DNA of 64,000 nt from Kangiella marina (GCF_039541235.1 NZ_BAABFV010000001.1:496001-560000), one strand, 5' to 3'; positions 7,659-17,750 are shown, counted from the first letter of the stretch. Made by a program: numbers and translations. Notes: generated by a model from the letters alone, not told the origin.

Positions 7659-10600
7659 CTAGTTACTGTCAGCTTCCTCAGCCTCAGTAGTTTCCGCGCT
7701 TTCAGTGTCTTGCTCTTCCTCTGGAGCATTAGGATCAATCGTTCGCTGTTGCTCTTTGGGGATAATTTCCGCGCCATCTTCTGGATGCGGAACGACGCCT
7801 TCATAAACCGCAGAACATGCGCCACCAGTGATCAGCCCAACGCCTTGTTTGAACAACCCCACAACTGAGCCTGTGACCGCATCAAAAGCAGCGGTAAAGG
7901 TCTCAATTTCAGGTGAGATTAGACTTCCATTAAGCGTTTGCCCATACTCGCTACACCCTTTTTCGTTAATAATATCGAACTCAAAGTCTTTAAATTCCTG
8001 CTGCGCCAGATCTATTTGGCCATTAAAGGCAAAGCGATACTTTAAGGTTGCCGCCGCCACATCTTTGGTCGTAAGAACACCATTTTCAATATCCATATCA
8101 AGGTTAAAGTGAGTGATATGGGTATCGCCCTCATCAGCACCCAACTGACCTAACGTGTCCTGCAAACTCACGCCTTGTGAAGCCAATAACCCTAGAGGTC
8201 CTGCCAATAAAAAGCCGCCGAAGTCCAATAACCCAAAGCTTTGGCTATCTAGAAAACTGCGCAGCACTTTATTCACATTTAAGCGGTGTAGCGTTAGCGG
8301 TGTTTGATTGGTAATTAAGACTTTTCCTTGCAGGCTGTCTCTAATGACATCTGGCTGTAGTCCCAAAAACGCAATATCAATATCACCTTTAAGGTTACCT
8401 GACATCGAAACACCCTTCTCATCAGCAGGCACCACCAGCTTGTCTAACGATAAGTCATTAAAGTCTGAAATATAGGTGGACTGATAGGGTTGTTGGCTTA
8501 AATCAATAATCCATCTTGCACTTAACGGCGCTTCATTGACCATCATTCGTAAAGGCTGAACGGTCACTATTTGATTATCCTGTACAGCGGTAGCAGTAAT
8601 ATTATGGATGATATTCTGCTCTTGTTGAACCTGTTCGACTTTAAGCGCAATCAACGTAAACGCGTTTTCGAGTTGGGAGTGATACCACTGGTCAATCGTT
8701 TGATGGTTTTTCGCTAGCATTATCTCAGTCGCACCAAGATAGCCATTTTTCACAGAATAAGTTTGCGCGCTCTCACCCTCACCACGCGATAGCTCTGCAT
8801 TAATACCTTGTAGCTTTAAATCGCCAATTTTAAAGGTTCTTAAGGCAAATTTATTCGCAGTCGGGGTTTCTGCCTCGCTCGGTGTATTGTTTGTCTCACC
8901 ACCCTGATCGCTCAATAAAAACTTTAAATCTGCCGAATTGGTGCGGAAATAATCCAGCATCAGATCTTTATTGCGCAACGTGCCTCGTGTTTCGAATCCT
9001 CTAATACGGCCTTCGGGCAAAACTAACTCACCCACATTGATAGCCACTCGATTAGTTTCACTGCCTGAATAACTAACCGGATCACTAACCAGTTCACCCT
9101 CTCTGACCAGAGGAAAACTGCTTAAACTTAAATTCGCGCCAGACAATTGATATCGCAGATCCTGATTTTGATACTTAATGTTAAGTCGCTTCAAATCAAT
9201 ATTGTTCAGTTGAACATAGTCTAACGGCAAAGCCTCGTTTGATGGTGCTGATGGATTATTATCATCAGCCTCGGCATCAATAGACAAGTCTGAGCCAGCC
9301 AAAGTGAACTTATTAATGGTCAACTGGTTGTTTTGATAAACCGCATCCACTGACACTCCGGACAAACTACCCTGTGGCAACTCTAAAGAATCTGCGCTCA
9401 ACGCTGACTCGGCCTGCTTCTGCCACGACTTTGGCTCAGCTACAACCCATGTTGCATCACTGTAAAGCGGTATATCTCTGCCAGTCAGTTTAAGGCCTTG
9501 GCCTGCATAGGTTTGCCCCGAAGACTCTAATGTAAACTGGGCCCCATCAAGGGTGAGTTGTCCTAAATGAATGGTATCAACAGGTAATGTGATTTCCGCA
9601 TCAGACGATGAAGTGTCCGACTCTTTTTTAACTGCCACTAACTGATAATTAATATTAGGTTGTGAAATCTTGAGCTCTTCGACATTGACCTCAGAGTTTT
9701 TTAACGACACCGTCGAAGACATCTTACTGATAGTACCAAGCGAACCTTGATAGTTGGCGTCACTTAATACAACGCTAGCTTGCTGCTCACCCACATTGAC
9801 CTTATCAAGCAAGAATACAGGCTTTTGATTCATGACGAGAGGCAGCTGTTTAAGCTCAAGATTAAGCTGTGACACCTCGTGCTTGTCGTCGCCATAAGCC
9901 AAAGAAATCTTACCTTGAGTAATCTCACCACCCACCAAGGTAACGGTTTTAAAAGGCAAAAGCAGCCCGCTCAAGTCTGCACTTGCTGACGAGTCGTTTT
10001 CAGCTTTTGGGGCAAGCTTAAGCACCGGCTGATTAAGACTAAAGCTGGGTATCAAAAAATCCCCCGCTTTTAAATTCCCTTTAAGGCTTAAACTTTCAAA
10101 ATCAATAACATCAGACTTCATCGCTTCAGAGCTTAATTGAAACTGGCTATTCTGTGCTTCATAGAATGATGGCCAATCAAGCCAAAGTGCTTTTTTATCC
10201 TGCACTAATAACAACTCAGAAAACTCAGCTTCAATGGCTTTAACCGAAAACTCTTGCTGATCTTGTATCGCCAAGTCCGTTTTACCCAGATGAATTTTTT
10301 CAATCACAATATCATTGAACGGCAAGTCCAGTTCAGCAACCTCTACCGAAGGGATATTAGACGTGCTATTGCCCTGAGATTCGCCAGTTGCCGCAGCTGC
10401 TTTAGAGTGTTCCAGTAAATTAATATTAATCGATGACTGGCCTGAGTTGATTTCATCAATAATCAGACGTTGCTGTTCGATATGTGCATTTAAACTAAGA
10501 TTATTTAAAGTAGTCTTTTCTGAACGAAGTGTTTTTAAATTCGCCTCTAGCGTCGTTTCGCTGGCTTTAACCAAGCGTTGTAAATCACCAAATAATAAAA

Positions 10601-11123
10601 AGCCATCTTCAGCCACAGGTAAGTTTCGGACTTTTACATCACCGCCTTCAGCAACTAATGAAACGTCCCCACGATACTCAAAGTTTAGGTTATGAATATC
10701 GATTGCAGCAACGTCTATAAAATCGAACGGTAGCGAAGTGTCTTCGGTATTTTCTTCGGACTGTTTGAAATTAAACTCGAAAGGATAACGAACTTTCGCA
10801 TTGGTCAGTTTTAACAACTCAACCGTTAACTGACTTGACCAAAGATGACTGTAATCCAGCTCACCTTCTAAACTGTCAAACTGGATAAAAGGATCATCTT
10901 TAGGCCCGATAACACTAGAACTTATTTTTACGGTACCACTCAGTAGTGAAACATCAAGCTCACCAACTGTTGCTTCAACGCCGAGATGTTCAGACAGATA
11001 GTCTTCTAGGTATGACTCAGAATTGATGATATAGACGAAAACGGAAACTGCTAAAAACAACAGCATAAAGAGTCCCAATAAGACCCATAATATCCTTTTT
11101 AACCACTTCCAGCTTTTCGTCAT
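7659..11123 (-). CDS. AsmA family protein (large, TamB/YhdP-like envelope protein)
   Basis: Very large (1154-residue) protein anchored by one N-terminal membrane helix (about 9-32, ILWVLLGLFMLLFLAVSVFVY), with the rest in the periplasm. The body is a long run of beta-strand-rich segments with recurring patterns such as LKLTNAKVRYPF, IDIHNLNFEY and VNLPEGRIRGFETRG. The C-terminal region (LKGDIDIAFLG, LQGKVLITNQTPL, DLDMDIENGVL) is typical of AsmA domains. Relatives bridge the periplasm and are linked to lipid transport to the outer membrane; that function is inference here. The C-terminus is strongly acidic (EEEQDTESAETTEAEEADSN). It lies 10 bp downstream of xthA. Confidence 0.82.
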   Translation of the reverse strand: MTKSWKWLKRILWVLLGLFMLLFLAVSVFVYIINSESYLEDYLSEHLGVEATVGELDVSLLSGTVKISSSVIGPKDDPFIQFDSLEGELDYSHLWSSQLTVELLKLTNAKVRYPFEFNFKQSEENTEDTSLPFDFIDVAAIDIHNLNFEYRGDVSLVAEGGDVKVRNLPVAEDGFLLFGDLQRLVKASETTLEANLKTLRSEKTTLNNLSLNAHIEQQRLIIDEINSGQSSININLLEHSKAAAATGESQGNSTSNIPSVEVAELDLPFNDIVIEKIHLGKTDLAIQDQQEFSVKAIEAEFSELLLVQDKKALWLDWPSFYEAQNSQFQLSSEAMKSDVIDFESLSLKGNLKAGDFLIPSFSLNQPVLKLAPKAENDSSASADLSGLLLPFKTVTLVGGEITQGKISLAYGDDKHEVSQLNLELKQLPLVMNQKPVFLLDKVNVGEQQASVVLSDANYQGSLGTISKMSSTVSLKNSEVNVEELKISQPNINYQLVAVKKESDTSSSDAEITLPVDTIHLGQLTLDGAQFTLESSGQTYAGQGLKLTGRDIPLYSDATWVVAEPKSWQKQAESALSADSLELPQGSLSGVSVDAVYQNNQLTINKFTLAGSDLSIDAEADDNNPSAPSNEALPLDYVQLNNIDLKRLNIKYQNQDLRYQLSGANLSLSSFPLVREGELVSDPVSYSGSETNRVAINVGELVLPEGRIRGFETRGTLRNKDLMLDYFRTNSADLKFLLSDQGGETNNTPSEAETPTANKFALRTFKIGDLKLQGINAELSRGEGESAQTYSVKNGYLGATEIMLAKNHQTIDQWYHSQLENAFTLIALKVEQVQQEQNIIHNITATAVQDNQIVTVQPLRMMVNEAPLSARWIIDLSQQPYQSTYISDFNDLSLDKLVVPADEKGVSMSGNLKGDIDIAFLGLQPDVIRDSLQGKVLITNQTPLTLHRLNVNKVLRSFLDSQSFGLLDFGGFLLAGPLGLLASQGVSLQDTLGQLGADEGDTHITHFNLDMDIENGVLTTKDVAAATLKYRFAFNGQIDLAQQEFKDFEFDIINEKGCSEYGQTLNGSLISPEIETFTAAFDAVTGSVVGLFKQGVGLITGGACSAVYEGVVPHPEDGAEIIPKEQQRTIDPNAPEEEQDTESAETTEAEEADSN

Positions 11124-11133
11124 AATGTTTATT

Positions 11134-11952
11134 CTATTGAGTTAAATCAAACTCCGTCCACACTGGCGCATGGTCCGATGGACGCTCCATACTGCGAATA
11201 TCATAATCAATATCGGATGCCACAGCACGCTGATTAAGCCAGTCACAGGCAAAAACGGAGTCTATGCGTAATCCTCGTTTAGGGTCACGCTCGAAACCAC
11301 GGCTACGATAATCAAACCAGCTGAATTTATCGTCTTTATCAGGGTTTATTGTGCGGTATGTATCATACAAGCCTGCACTTAACATGCGCTGAACCCACTC
11401 ACGCTCTTCGGGTAAAAAGCTACATTTACCATCTCGCAGCCAACGCTTACGATTCGACTCACCAATACCTATATCAATATCCAGTTGTGAAATATTGATA
11501 TCGCCTAAAACAATAGTTCGCACATTGTCGATATCGTGCCCTTCCAAGTACTCTTGCAAATCCTCATAAAACTTTTGTTTATAAGGAAACTTCGTTGGGT
11601 GCTCTCGGTTTTCCCCTTGCGGGAAATAACCGTTCAATACTTTGATCGTTTCATCACCATATTCAAAGGTGGTAATAATCATACGACGTTGTGCATCTTC
11701 TGGATCATTTGGAAAGCCCTTCTCAACCGCAAGTGGCTTCTTTTTACTGAAGGTTGCCACTCCATAATGCGCCTTTCCGCCGTGGATTTCTATGTGATAG
11801 CCCAAGTTTTCATACAGGTCAAAGGGAAACATATCATCATGAACTTTTGTCTCCTGAACACAAATAATGTCAGGATCATGCTTCTCCACCAAAGCTTCAA
11901 TTTGATGGGCTCGAGTTCGAATACTATTAATATTAAATGTCACTATCTTCAT
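11134..11952 (-). CDS. xthA: exodeoxyribonuclease III
   Basis: AP endonuclease and 3'-5' exonuclease of base excision repair. The 272-residue protein is of typical length and shows all family blocks: MKIVTFNINSIRTR at the start, the metal-binding CVQETKV near 31-37, and NGYFPQGENR. VLGDINIS (catalytic Asp and Asn near 148-155), LRIDSVFAC and the C-terminal SDHAPVWTEF catalytic His motif follow. It lies 4 bp after the M61 peptidase gene and 10 bp before the AsmA gene, so the three are likely cotranscribed. Confidence 0.95.
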   Translation of the reverse strand: MKIVTFNINSIRTRAHQIEALVEKHDPDIICVQETKVHDDMFPFDLYENLGYHIEIHGGKAHYGVATFSKKKPLAVEKGFPNDPEDAQRRMIITTFEYGDETIKVLNGYFPQGENREHPTKFPYKQKFYEDLQEYLEGHDIDNVRTIVLGDINISQLDIDIGIGESNRKRWLRDGKCSFLPEEREWVQRMLSAGLYDTYRTINPDKDDKFSWFDYRSRGFERDPKRGLRIDSVFACDWLNQRAVASDIDYDIRSMERPSDHAPVWTEFDLTQ

Positions 11953-11956
11953 GGTG

Positions 11957-13792
11957 TTATTGTCCAGAATCTTTTAAGTTTAACCAGTGCTCAAAATGGT
12001 CCTGATGTTGATCAAAGTCCTCAGCATAAGTGATATAAGCCGTATCACATTCGGCTTCCTCTAGCGTAACCTCAAAAGTCATCAGTTCATCGCGTCTAAA
12101 GCCAGTAATGCTGACTGTTTCGCCGACCGGGATTTGTTCAATCTGACGATCAAAGGTCGAGCTGTTGATGCGCAGGCCTTCTAAAGCGATTAAGTGATCA
12201 TCGGCTGAAATCCCCGCCTTGCCCGCTGGTGAGTCGGCATAAACGCTTTTAACCATCACTCCCGTTGCTTTAGATTTGTGTTCCAAGCCAAGATCAGACA
12301 ACTGCTTATTCGGTGGCAAGGTCGCTTTAAAGGAGCCACGGTCGTTTTTATCCACTCGTGGTAAATACTTTAACTCTACCCCAACAGCTTTTAGTAAGCT
12401 CGCTGTCGGCAATTCGTCGGTGGTATAAAGCGCAGCCTCAAAAAAGTCTTTAATAGCTTGATGCGATGTTTCAGGCGTTTCTTCTAAGACTAGGGTCTGA
12501 ATCGTGTCGTTCTCCACCCCTTTATCGACTTTGCCATACTCATTCCACAAACGTCCCATAATGTCTTTTAAAGATTTCTTCCAATCAGTTTTCTGGCGAA
12601 TCAAGAGATCTAAACACACTGAGATTTCCGCACCTTTAGTGTAATAACTCACGACCGCATTAGGAGCGTTTTCATCTTGCTTGTAAAACTTAGTCCAAGC
12701 ATCAAAGCTCGAATCAGTAACGGTTTGAATCAAGCGGCCCTTAGAGCGTCTCACCGAAGTTAGCGTTTTTGCCAATCGCGTTAAGTACTCTTCTTTATCG
12801 ATACAGGCAGTCTGCGCTAAAGCCAAGTTATCATAATACGAGGTAATCCCTTCAAAAGCCCACAACAACTCAGTGTAACTTTCGTTCTGTGTGTCGTACG
12901 GTAGAAACTCAGCTGGCTTAATGCGCTTGACATTCCAAGTGTGGAAATACTCATGAGAGCATAAATCAAGGAAGGTTTGATAAGTATCTTTGACCTTTCC
13001 AGGCTCGTCACTTTCTAAGGGTAAGTCCTCTCGGCTGCAATGGAGTGCCGTCGAATTGCGATGCTCAAGACCACCAAAACCACTGCCTAGGACATAAGTC
13101 ATAAAGATGTAACGATCCATCGGGGCTGAACCGCCAAAGAAGTCGATATGGTGCTCACAGATTCTGGTCAAGTCATCAGCCAAACGCTTTTCATCAACCT
13201 GATGACGGCCAGTCAGCGCCATATAATGCGGCACACCACAGGCTTCAAAACTGATCAGACGGAAATCTGACATTTCCACAGGGCAGTCAATCAGCTCATC
13301 GTAATCGGCCGCTTGATAACGGCCAAACGCAAACTCACTGGTGCCTTCGATTGGCTTTAGTCCCGTCGCTAGACGCCAATGGACATAATCCTCACCGTCA
13401 GGTCGATTGATATCGACATGACAGGTTTCGTCTTCACGTCCAGAAACCGCAAGAAACACACAGGTTCCGTTAAAGAAACCGTGGGTTTGGTCGAGGTGTG
13501 CCCCGCGCACAGACAAGTCCCATGCGTAAACCTGATAGACCACGGTCACTGCGGAGGATGAAGGCGGTAGTTTCCAAGTCGATTTATCAACTCGACCTAG
13601 CTCTAGTCGCCCCTTTTTATTCTCGGCGCGTATCCATTGAATATGCTTCGAAAAGTCCCTGACCATGTAACTACCAGGAATCCAGTTAGGCATATAGAGT
13701 AGCTGCCCATCAGCATCGACTTTGTCTAAATGAAGCGTGACTTCAAAAAGGTGAGCTTCGGGATTTATAGGATGGATCTCATAATGAATCAT
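11957..13792 (-). CDS. M61 family metallopeptidase with C-terminal PDZ domain
   Basis: Zinc aminopeptidase related to glycyl aminopeptidase. The 611-residue protein has an N-terminal beta domain (MPNWIPGSYMVRDFSKHI near 34-51, diagnostic of M61). GSGFGGLEHRNS and the zinc motif HEYFH at 280-284 follow, with the third ligand probably E314 in AFEGITSYY. A PDZ domain lies near 495-590 (GVMVKSVYADSPAGKAGISADDHL). No signal peptide is seen, so the enzyme is probably cytosolic. Family members trim Gly/Ala from peptides, which fits the peptide-degrading style of the organism. Confidence 0.92.
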   Translation of the reverse strand: MIHYEIHPINPEAHLFEVTLHLDKVDADGQLLYMPNWIPGSYMVRDFSKHIQWIRAENKKGRLELGRVDKSTWKLPPSSSAVTVVYQVYAWDLSVRGAHLDQTHGFFNGTCVFLAVSGREDETCHVDINRPDGEDYVHWRLATGLKPIEGTSEFAFGRYQAADYDELIDCPVEMSDFRLISFEACGVPHYMALTGRHQVDEKRLADDLTRICEHHIDFFGGSAPMDRYIFMTYVLGSGFGGLEHRNSTALHCSREDLPLESDEPGKVKDTYQTFLDLCSHEYFHTWNVKRIKPAEFLPYDTQNESYTELLWAFEGITSYYDNLALAQTACIDKEEYLTRLAKTLTSVRRSKGRLIQTVTDSSFDAWTKFYKQDENAPNAVVSYYTKGAEISVCLDLLIRQKTDWKKSLKDIMGRLWNEYGKVDKGVENDTIQTLVLEETPETSHQAIKDFFEAALYTTDELPTASLLKAVGVELKYLPRVDKNDRGSFKATLPPNKQLSDLGLEHKSKATGVMVKSVYADSPAGKAGISADDHLIALEGLRINSSTFDRQIEQIPVGETVSITGFRRDELMTFEVTLEEAECDTAYITYAEDFDQHQDHFEHWLNLKDSGQ

Positions 13793-13891
13793 AAACTAGA
13801 CTTTTGCCCAATCACATTGTAGATTTCGTTGCATCAATTATAGAGGTTTAAATCCCGAATTACAGGGCTATCTGCAAAAGACTGTTAAGCT

Positions 13892-14308
13892 ATGTCAAAA
13901 ACTGAATTATCAACCTTACATTTGTCGACAATCAGCGATGAAGAGCGATTAAAAATCACACAAGGCATCGTCGATGACCTGATTCGAGCTCTCAACCTCG
14001 GTAACTACTCCTTGGTTTGGCGCTATTTTAGCGACGCTTTCACCGAGCAATTTGGGCAGGAACAATTCGCTAACCTGCATCAACAGTTAATTCAAAAGCA
14101 CCAAAAGCTGACGGTCGTCGAGCCCATTAGCTCCAGTTTGGTGAATGCGGAGGATGTGAAGAGTCTAGAGGATGTGGGAAATGTAGAGAGTGATGTCCTG
14201 TCTGAAAAGTGGCGTTTATCAGATGCAGACGGTCATGAGCTATCGCTAACACTAACCTTCAAGCCCATCAAAGAGTTTTTAGTTATTGAAGCCTTCAGCA
14301 TTGCCTAG
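13892..14308 (+). CDS. hypothetical protein, 138 residues
   Basis: Small acidic soluble protein with no signal peptide or membrane segment. The middle (ALNLGNYSLVWRYFSDAF, then a strand-rich WRLSDADGHELSLTLTFKP) has the helix-then-curved-sheet look of NTF2/SnoaL-like folds, but no family motif is clear. It stands alone on the plus strand between the divergent M61 gene and the convergent DUF6580 gene. No strong ribosome site precedes the ATG. Codon use and the absence of overlap with other genes make it likely to be real. Function unknown. Confidence 0.65.
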   Translation: MSKTELSTLHLSTISDEERLKITQGIVDDLIRALNLGNYSLVWRYFSDAFTEQFGQEQFANLHQQLIQKHQKLTVVEPISSSLVNAEDVKSLEDVGNVESDVLSEKWRLSDADGHELSLTLTFKPIKEFLVIEAFSIA

Positions 14309-14339
14309 CCTATATGAGCCAGATGGCTATGAACCGAGA

Positions 14340-14879
14340 CTAACCACTGGCCTTGCGGCTTATTTCTAACGTATAGTGACCAAGAGACTTAGCGCAGTAC
14401 CAATAACTGATAAATAACACACCGTTAAACAGTAAATCACCGAATAAAGTACGCTGGAAGAAAGGGATTGCCATGGTGTAGCAAGTCATAAGCCCCTGCC
14501 ACGTCTTGGGATAATAGTCATTCATTGCCCAAACGCCAAAGTTGGTAATGACAAAGAACAGAATGGAGCCCGCGACTGACGCGCCAATCACTTTCAGAGG
14601 GCTGACAGAGTGTCGTAAAACAAACCCCATCGAAACGGCGAGCACAATAGCACCGTACACAAATAACATAGTGTTATGAAAACCAAGAACGAGATCCGCC
14701 AGAAACATCGACAGCAAAGGAATGACAACAGCCATCCACTTTTGATGAAAGTAAGTACCGGCGAAAAGTCCCATCGCCATAACCGGCGTGACGTTAAACG
14801 GATGTGGGAATAACCGGTAGCTGCCAATCACTAGAATGATGGCGATTAAGGTTAATGTTTTTACCTGTATTTTACTCAT
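14340..14879 (-). CDS. DUF6580 family membrane protein, candidate cobalamin uptake component
   Basis: Integral membrane protein of 179 residues with about five or six hydrophobic helices. Family-typical features are FNVTPVMAMGLFAGTYF near 27-44, a PLLSMFLADLVLG segment, FFVITNFGVWAMNDYYPKTWQGL and CYTMAIPFFQRTLFGDLLFNG. The layout resembles substrate-binding S components of ECF transporters. It follows the corrinoid adenosyltransferase by 44 bp in the operon behind the cobalamin riboswitch, and no BtuCD transporter genes are present here. The inference is that it moves corrinoids or a precursor across the inner membrane. An unrelated transport role cannot be excluded. Confidence 0.75.
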   Translation of the reverse strand: MSKIQVKTLTLIAIILVIGSYRLFPHPFNVTPVMAMGLFAGTYFHQKWMAVVIPLLSMFLADLVLGFHNTMLFVYGAIVLAVSMGFVLRHSVSPLKVIGASVAGSILFFVITNFGVWAMNDYYPKTWQGLMTCYTMAIPFFQRTLFGDLLFNGVLFISYWYCAKSLGHYTLEISRKASG

Positions 14880-14923
14880 ACCTTACTCTTTAATGATGCG
14901 TGCCCCACTTCGGGCGAAGCCTC

Positions 14924-15499
14924 TTAAACAGAAGACTTATGCCACTGGGGCTCAGTTTTCGAATCCAACCGTCCCGTTACCCTAGCAATGATAAAGAAAG
15001 CATCCGACAAGCGGTTCAAATAAATCAAAAGATCTGTTGATACAGTTTCTTGCTCCGAGAGTTTGATCACTTCCCGTTCCGCTCGACGAGCCACGCAGCG
15101 TGCAAAATGTGCATTCGCCGAAGCGACGTTTTGCCCGGGTATGACAAACTCCCTAAGTGGTGGCAAGCTGTCGTTAATGCTTTCAATAAAATGCTCAATA
15201 TCGCTAATCGCAGAATCAGACATAAAGTGATTGCTTGGCGATGCTAACTCTCCACCAACATTAAACAATTCATTTTGCACCTGATGGCAACATGCGGCGA
15301 TATCTTCATACTCATACAGTTTTTGCTCATCAATTAATTGATAAGCCGCTACAAACATTCCAATCGCTGCATTCAATTCATCAACAGCACCAATCGCGCA
15401 AATTCTTAGCGACGATTTAGACACTTCTTTACCATCAGCTAAACGCGTAGTACCACTATCACCAACCCCAGTTGTGATTTGCGTGAGACGATTTGCCAT
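14924..15499 (-). CDS. PduO-type cob(I)alamin adenosyltransferase
   Basis: Transfers the adenosyl group of ATP to cob(I)alamin to make adenosylcobalamin. The 191-residue protein has the family's N-terminal ATP-binding TGVGDSGTTRLADGK (near 10-24). The CAIGAVDELNAAIG helix near 35, EFVIPG, ARCVARRAER and the C-terminal YLNRLSDAFFIIAR also fit. All are diagnostic of the PduO fold rather than CobA/BtuR. It lies 19 bp after btuB and is presumably under the same cobalamin riboswitch, serving salvage of imported corrinoids. Confidence 0.92.
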   Translation of the reverse strand: MANRLTQITTGVGDSGTTRLADGKEVSKSSLRICAIGAVDELNAAIGMFVAAYQLIDEQKLYEYEDIAACCHQVQNELFNVGGELASPSNHFMSDSAISDIEHFIESINDSLPPLREFVIPGQNVASANAHFARCVARRAEREVIKLSEQETVSTDLLIYLNRLSDAFFIIARVTGRLDSKTEPQWHKSSV

Positions 15500-15518
15500 A
15501 ATTTTTTCGAGCTCTTAA

Positions 15519-17495
15519 TTAAAAACGATAACTCAGCTTAACATAACCGTAACGCCCATTCGCTGGATAGTAGCCGCCAAACTGTGCGTAATCGATATAT
15601 TCTTTATCCAAAAGATTGTCGACGCGAATCCCCAGTGTGAGCTGCTCCCAACTCCAGTTTATTGCTGAATTTAACACCGTATGGCTAGCAATTTTGGGTT
15701 GGGTATTGCTGACATCACCTTCTTGATAACGATCGCTACGGTAGTTCACTTCTAAGTACCCATTAGAAATACTGTCGATTTGCCAGTCAATCCAAGCGTT
15801 AGCCGTATGCTCAGACACTCCAGGAATACTATTGCCCTGACTACTTGGCTCGCCGCGTTTAATCTCAGCGTCAACATAATGATAGTTCACACCCGAGTTG
15901 ATATCGTCAGTAAGCTCCGCTTGGTAATCGACCATAAGCCCTATTCGCTCAGAGCGACCACCATTAACATTAGCCCCGGGAAAGAAAGCTGCTGGTGGTG
16001 GCGTTGCTGCAGGATCAAAGAAAATCTCGTCATCAAGTTCTAGTCGGTAGGCCGACAGTTTTAGAAAACCATACTTAAGGCCGCGCTCATAACCAAGCTC
16101 AAGGGAATGACCAGTTTGTGGTTCCAAGCCAATCACGCCATCTGCGGTGTATGACTGTTCATCAACCTTCGCAAAGCGGTAATTGTCACTGTAACGAACA
16201 TAACCTCTGCTATCGCGATCGAACTGATGGCTAACCCCAATATCATAAGCCGTTGCCGAATTTTTAAGGCTAATCCCACCAGGATAGATCGTCAGATCAA
16301 TTAGGTCGTCTTCTACGCGAGCATACCTTGCCGCGACTTCAATATCCGTACGTTTTGACAGTGGAATAAACAGCTGTGAGTACAAGCTTTTGACCTCTTG
16401 CTCATTACTACGGCCTAACAGCGAAAAAGCATATTCCGCATGATCATAATCGACTCCATTGGTCCAATCGATAGAACCTGAATCAGTCTGCCACTGTCCT
16501 TTTATACGAGGGTAAACACTCCACTGAGTCCGATCGGTGGTATTAACCGTCGTCGTTGGAAAGCCAACAAAACTATTGATACTGTCAATGTCAGAGTCTA
16601 AATAATTGACATCAATCGCATACTTCCAATTGTTATCGATGGTTTCTTGACCAAAAACACGCAACACATCTTGCTGAGTATTCACATAATCATTAGCGAA
16701 CTCTGGGCGTGACTGAGTCGGTTCGCTTAAGTCCGGCTCTAGCAAAGCCCCGGGCGTATCCAAGTCTTCATGATTGGTATTAAACTCAAACAGCCAGTCT
16801 GACATTTCCGTTAAATAATGAAACTTTAACGCTAACTGCGATTGCTCACGCTCATTGTGATCACGGTAGTTATCCGTTTCTAAATAGTTCGCACTCAGCA
16901 AAAATGACCAATCCTGATTTAGCGCATGGTTAAGGTTCAAGTTAGCTTGAGCCGTGCCATAACTTCCACCAGTTAGGCTCGCATTAGACTCTTTGTTTTT
17001 GCCCGAGTGGGTGATGATATTGATCACGCCAGCAACCGCTTGGTCGCCATACAAAGTACTTGCCGCGCCTTGGATAATTTCGATGCGCTCAATATCCGAC
17101 ACTAATACAGACTCTAGGTCTGGCGCTGCGATATCCGTATAATTTAAGCGACGGCCATCGACTTGAATCAATACATTGTTACTCGCTTGCTCTGCTGAAA
17201 TACCACGCATGCTGACGGTGGTTTTGCCGCTAACCGACGATATTTGAATTCCGGCTACACGCTTTAGTAGCTGTACAACCTGAGTGGCGTTGCTACGCTC
17301 AATGTCCTCTTTGGAAATGATCGTGATGTTAGTCGGCAGTCGAACGCTCTCTTCCTTAAAACGAGAAGCCGTAATAACCACCGTATTTTCATCATCGGTT
17401 ACTTGTTCTTCTGCGTACGCAGTTGATGCGCCAAAACCAACGGATGCTGTTATTACTGCTGCCACCGAACGGGCAACTAATTGCTGATGTGTCAT
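15519..17495 (-). CDS. btuB: TonB-dependent vitamin B12 outer-membrane receptor
   Basis: Outer-membrane receptor that takes up cobalamin using TonB energy. The 658-residue protein has a signal peptide (about 1-28, ending TAYA before EEQ) and a TonB box (NTVVITASR near 37-45). The plug domain follows (NITIISKEDIE, VSMRGISAEQASNNVLIQVDGR, IERIEIIQGAASTLYGDQAVAGVINII). A long beta-barrel ends YGYVKLSYRF, with the C-terminal Phe of outer-membrane proteins. The cobalamin riboswitch directly upstream makes the substrate assignment strong even without close receptor comparison. It is the first gene of a three-gene B12 operon. Confidence 0.92.
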   Translation of the reverse strand: MTHQQLVARSVAAVITASVGFGASTAYAEEQVTDDENTVVITASRFKEESVRLPTNITIISKEDIERSNATQVVQLLKRVAGIQISSVSGKTTVSMRGISAEQASNNVLIQVDGRRLNYTDIAAPDLESVLVSDIERIEIIQGAASTLYGDQAVAGVINIITHSGKNKESNASLTGGSYGTAQANLNLNHALNQDWSFLLSANYLETDNYRDHNEREQSQLALKFHYLTEMSDWLFEFNTNHEDLDTPGALLEPDLSEPTQSRPEFANDYVNTQQDVLRVFGQETIDNNWKYAIDVNYLDSDIDSINSFVGFPTTTVNTTDRTQWSVYPRIKGQWQTDSGSIDWTNGVDYDHAEYAFSLLGRSNEQEVKSLYSQLFIPLSKRTDIEVAARYARVEDDLIDLTIYPGGISLKNSATAYDIGVSHQFDRDSRGYVRYSDNYRFAKVDEQSYTADGVIGLEPQTGHSLELGYERGLKYGFLKLSAYRLELDDEIFFDPAATPPPAAFFPGANVNGGRSERIGLMVDYQAELTDDINSGVNYHYVDAEIKRGEPSSQGNSIPGVSEHTANAWIDWQIDSISNGYLEVNYRSDRYQEGDVSNTQPKIASHTVLNSAINWSWEQLTLGIRVDNLLDKEYIDYAQFGGYYPANGRYGYVKLSYRF

Positions 17496-17574
17496 TGCTA
17501 GATCTCTTAATTCTAGCGGGCATTAAATAAATAAAGACTTCATATCGAGCAAGAGCCCACCGATCTGCTCAACG

Positions 17575-17750
17575 TCTAACAAGGCCGGTCTCCGGACTCA
17601 AAAGATCTAGCATAGGAAACATTCCATTATGCTAAGTCGCTCCGCCTTCCCAAGTGTGTACTCAGTGGCCATGGAGCAACGCTCTTTATTACCGTTGCGG
17701 GGGCAGTGCTGGATTTCCACCAGCTTCCCGATTAATCCCAAGGAACCTTA
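17575..17750 (-). ncRNA. cobalamin riboswitch controlling btuB operon
   Basis: Read on the minus strand, the leader shows the conserved core GGGAAGCTGGTG...AATCCAGCAC, followed by TGCCCCCGCAACGG and ending with GGAGACCGGCC. These are the hallmarks of the AdoCbl riboswitch (B12 box region). It ends about 80 bases before the btuB start, leaving room for an expression platform that controls translation or termination. Cobalamin binding would switch the btuB-adenosyltransferase-DUF6580 operon off. The exact 5' and 3' ends are estimates. A plus-strand frame over it is a shadow. Confidence 0.93.
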
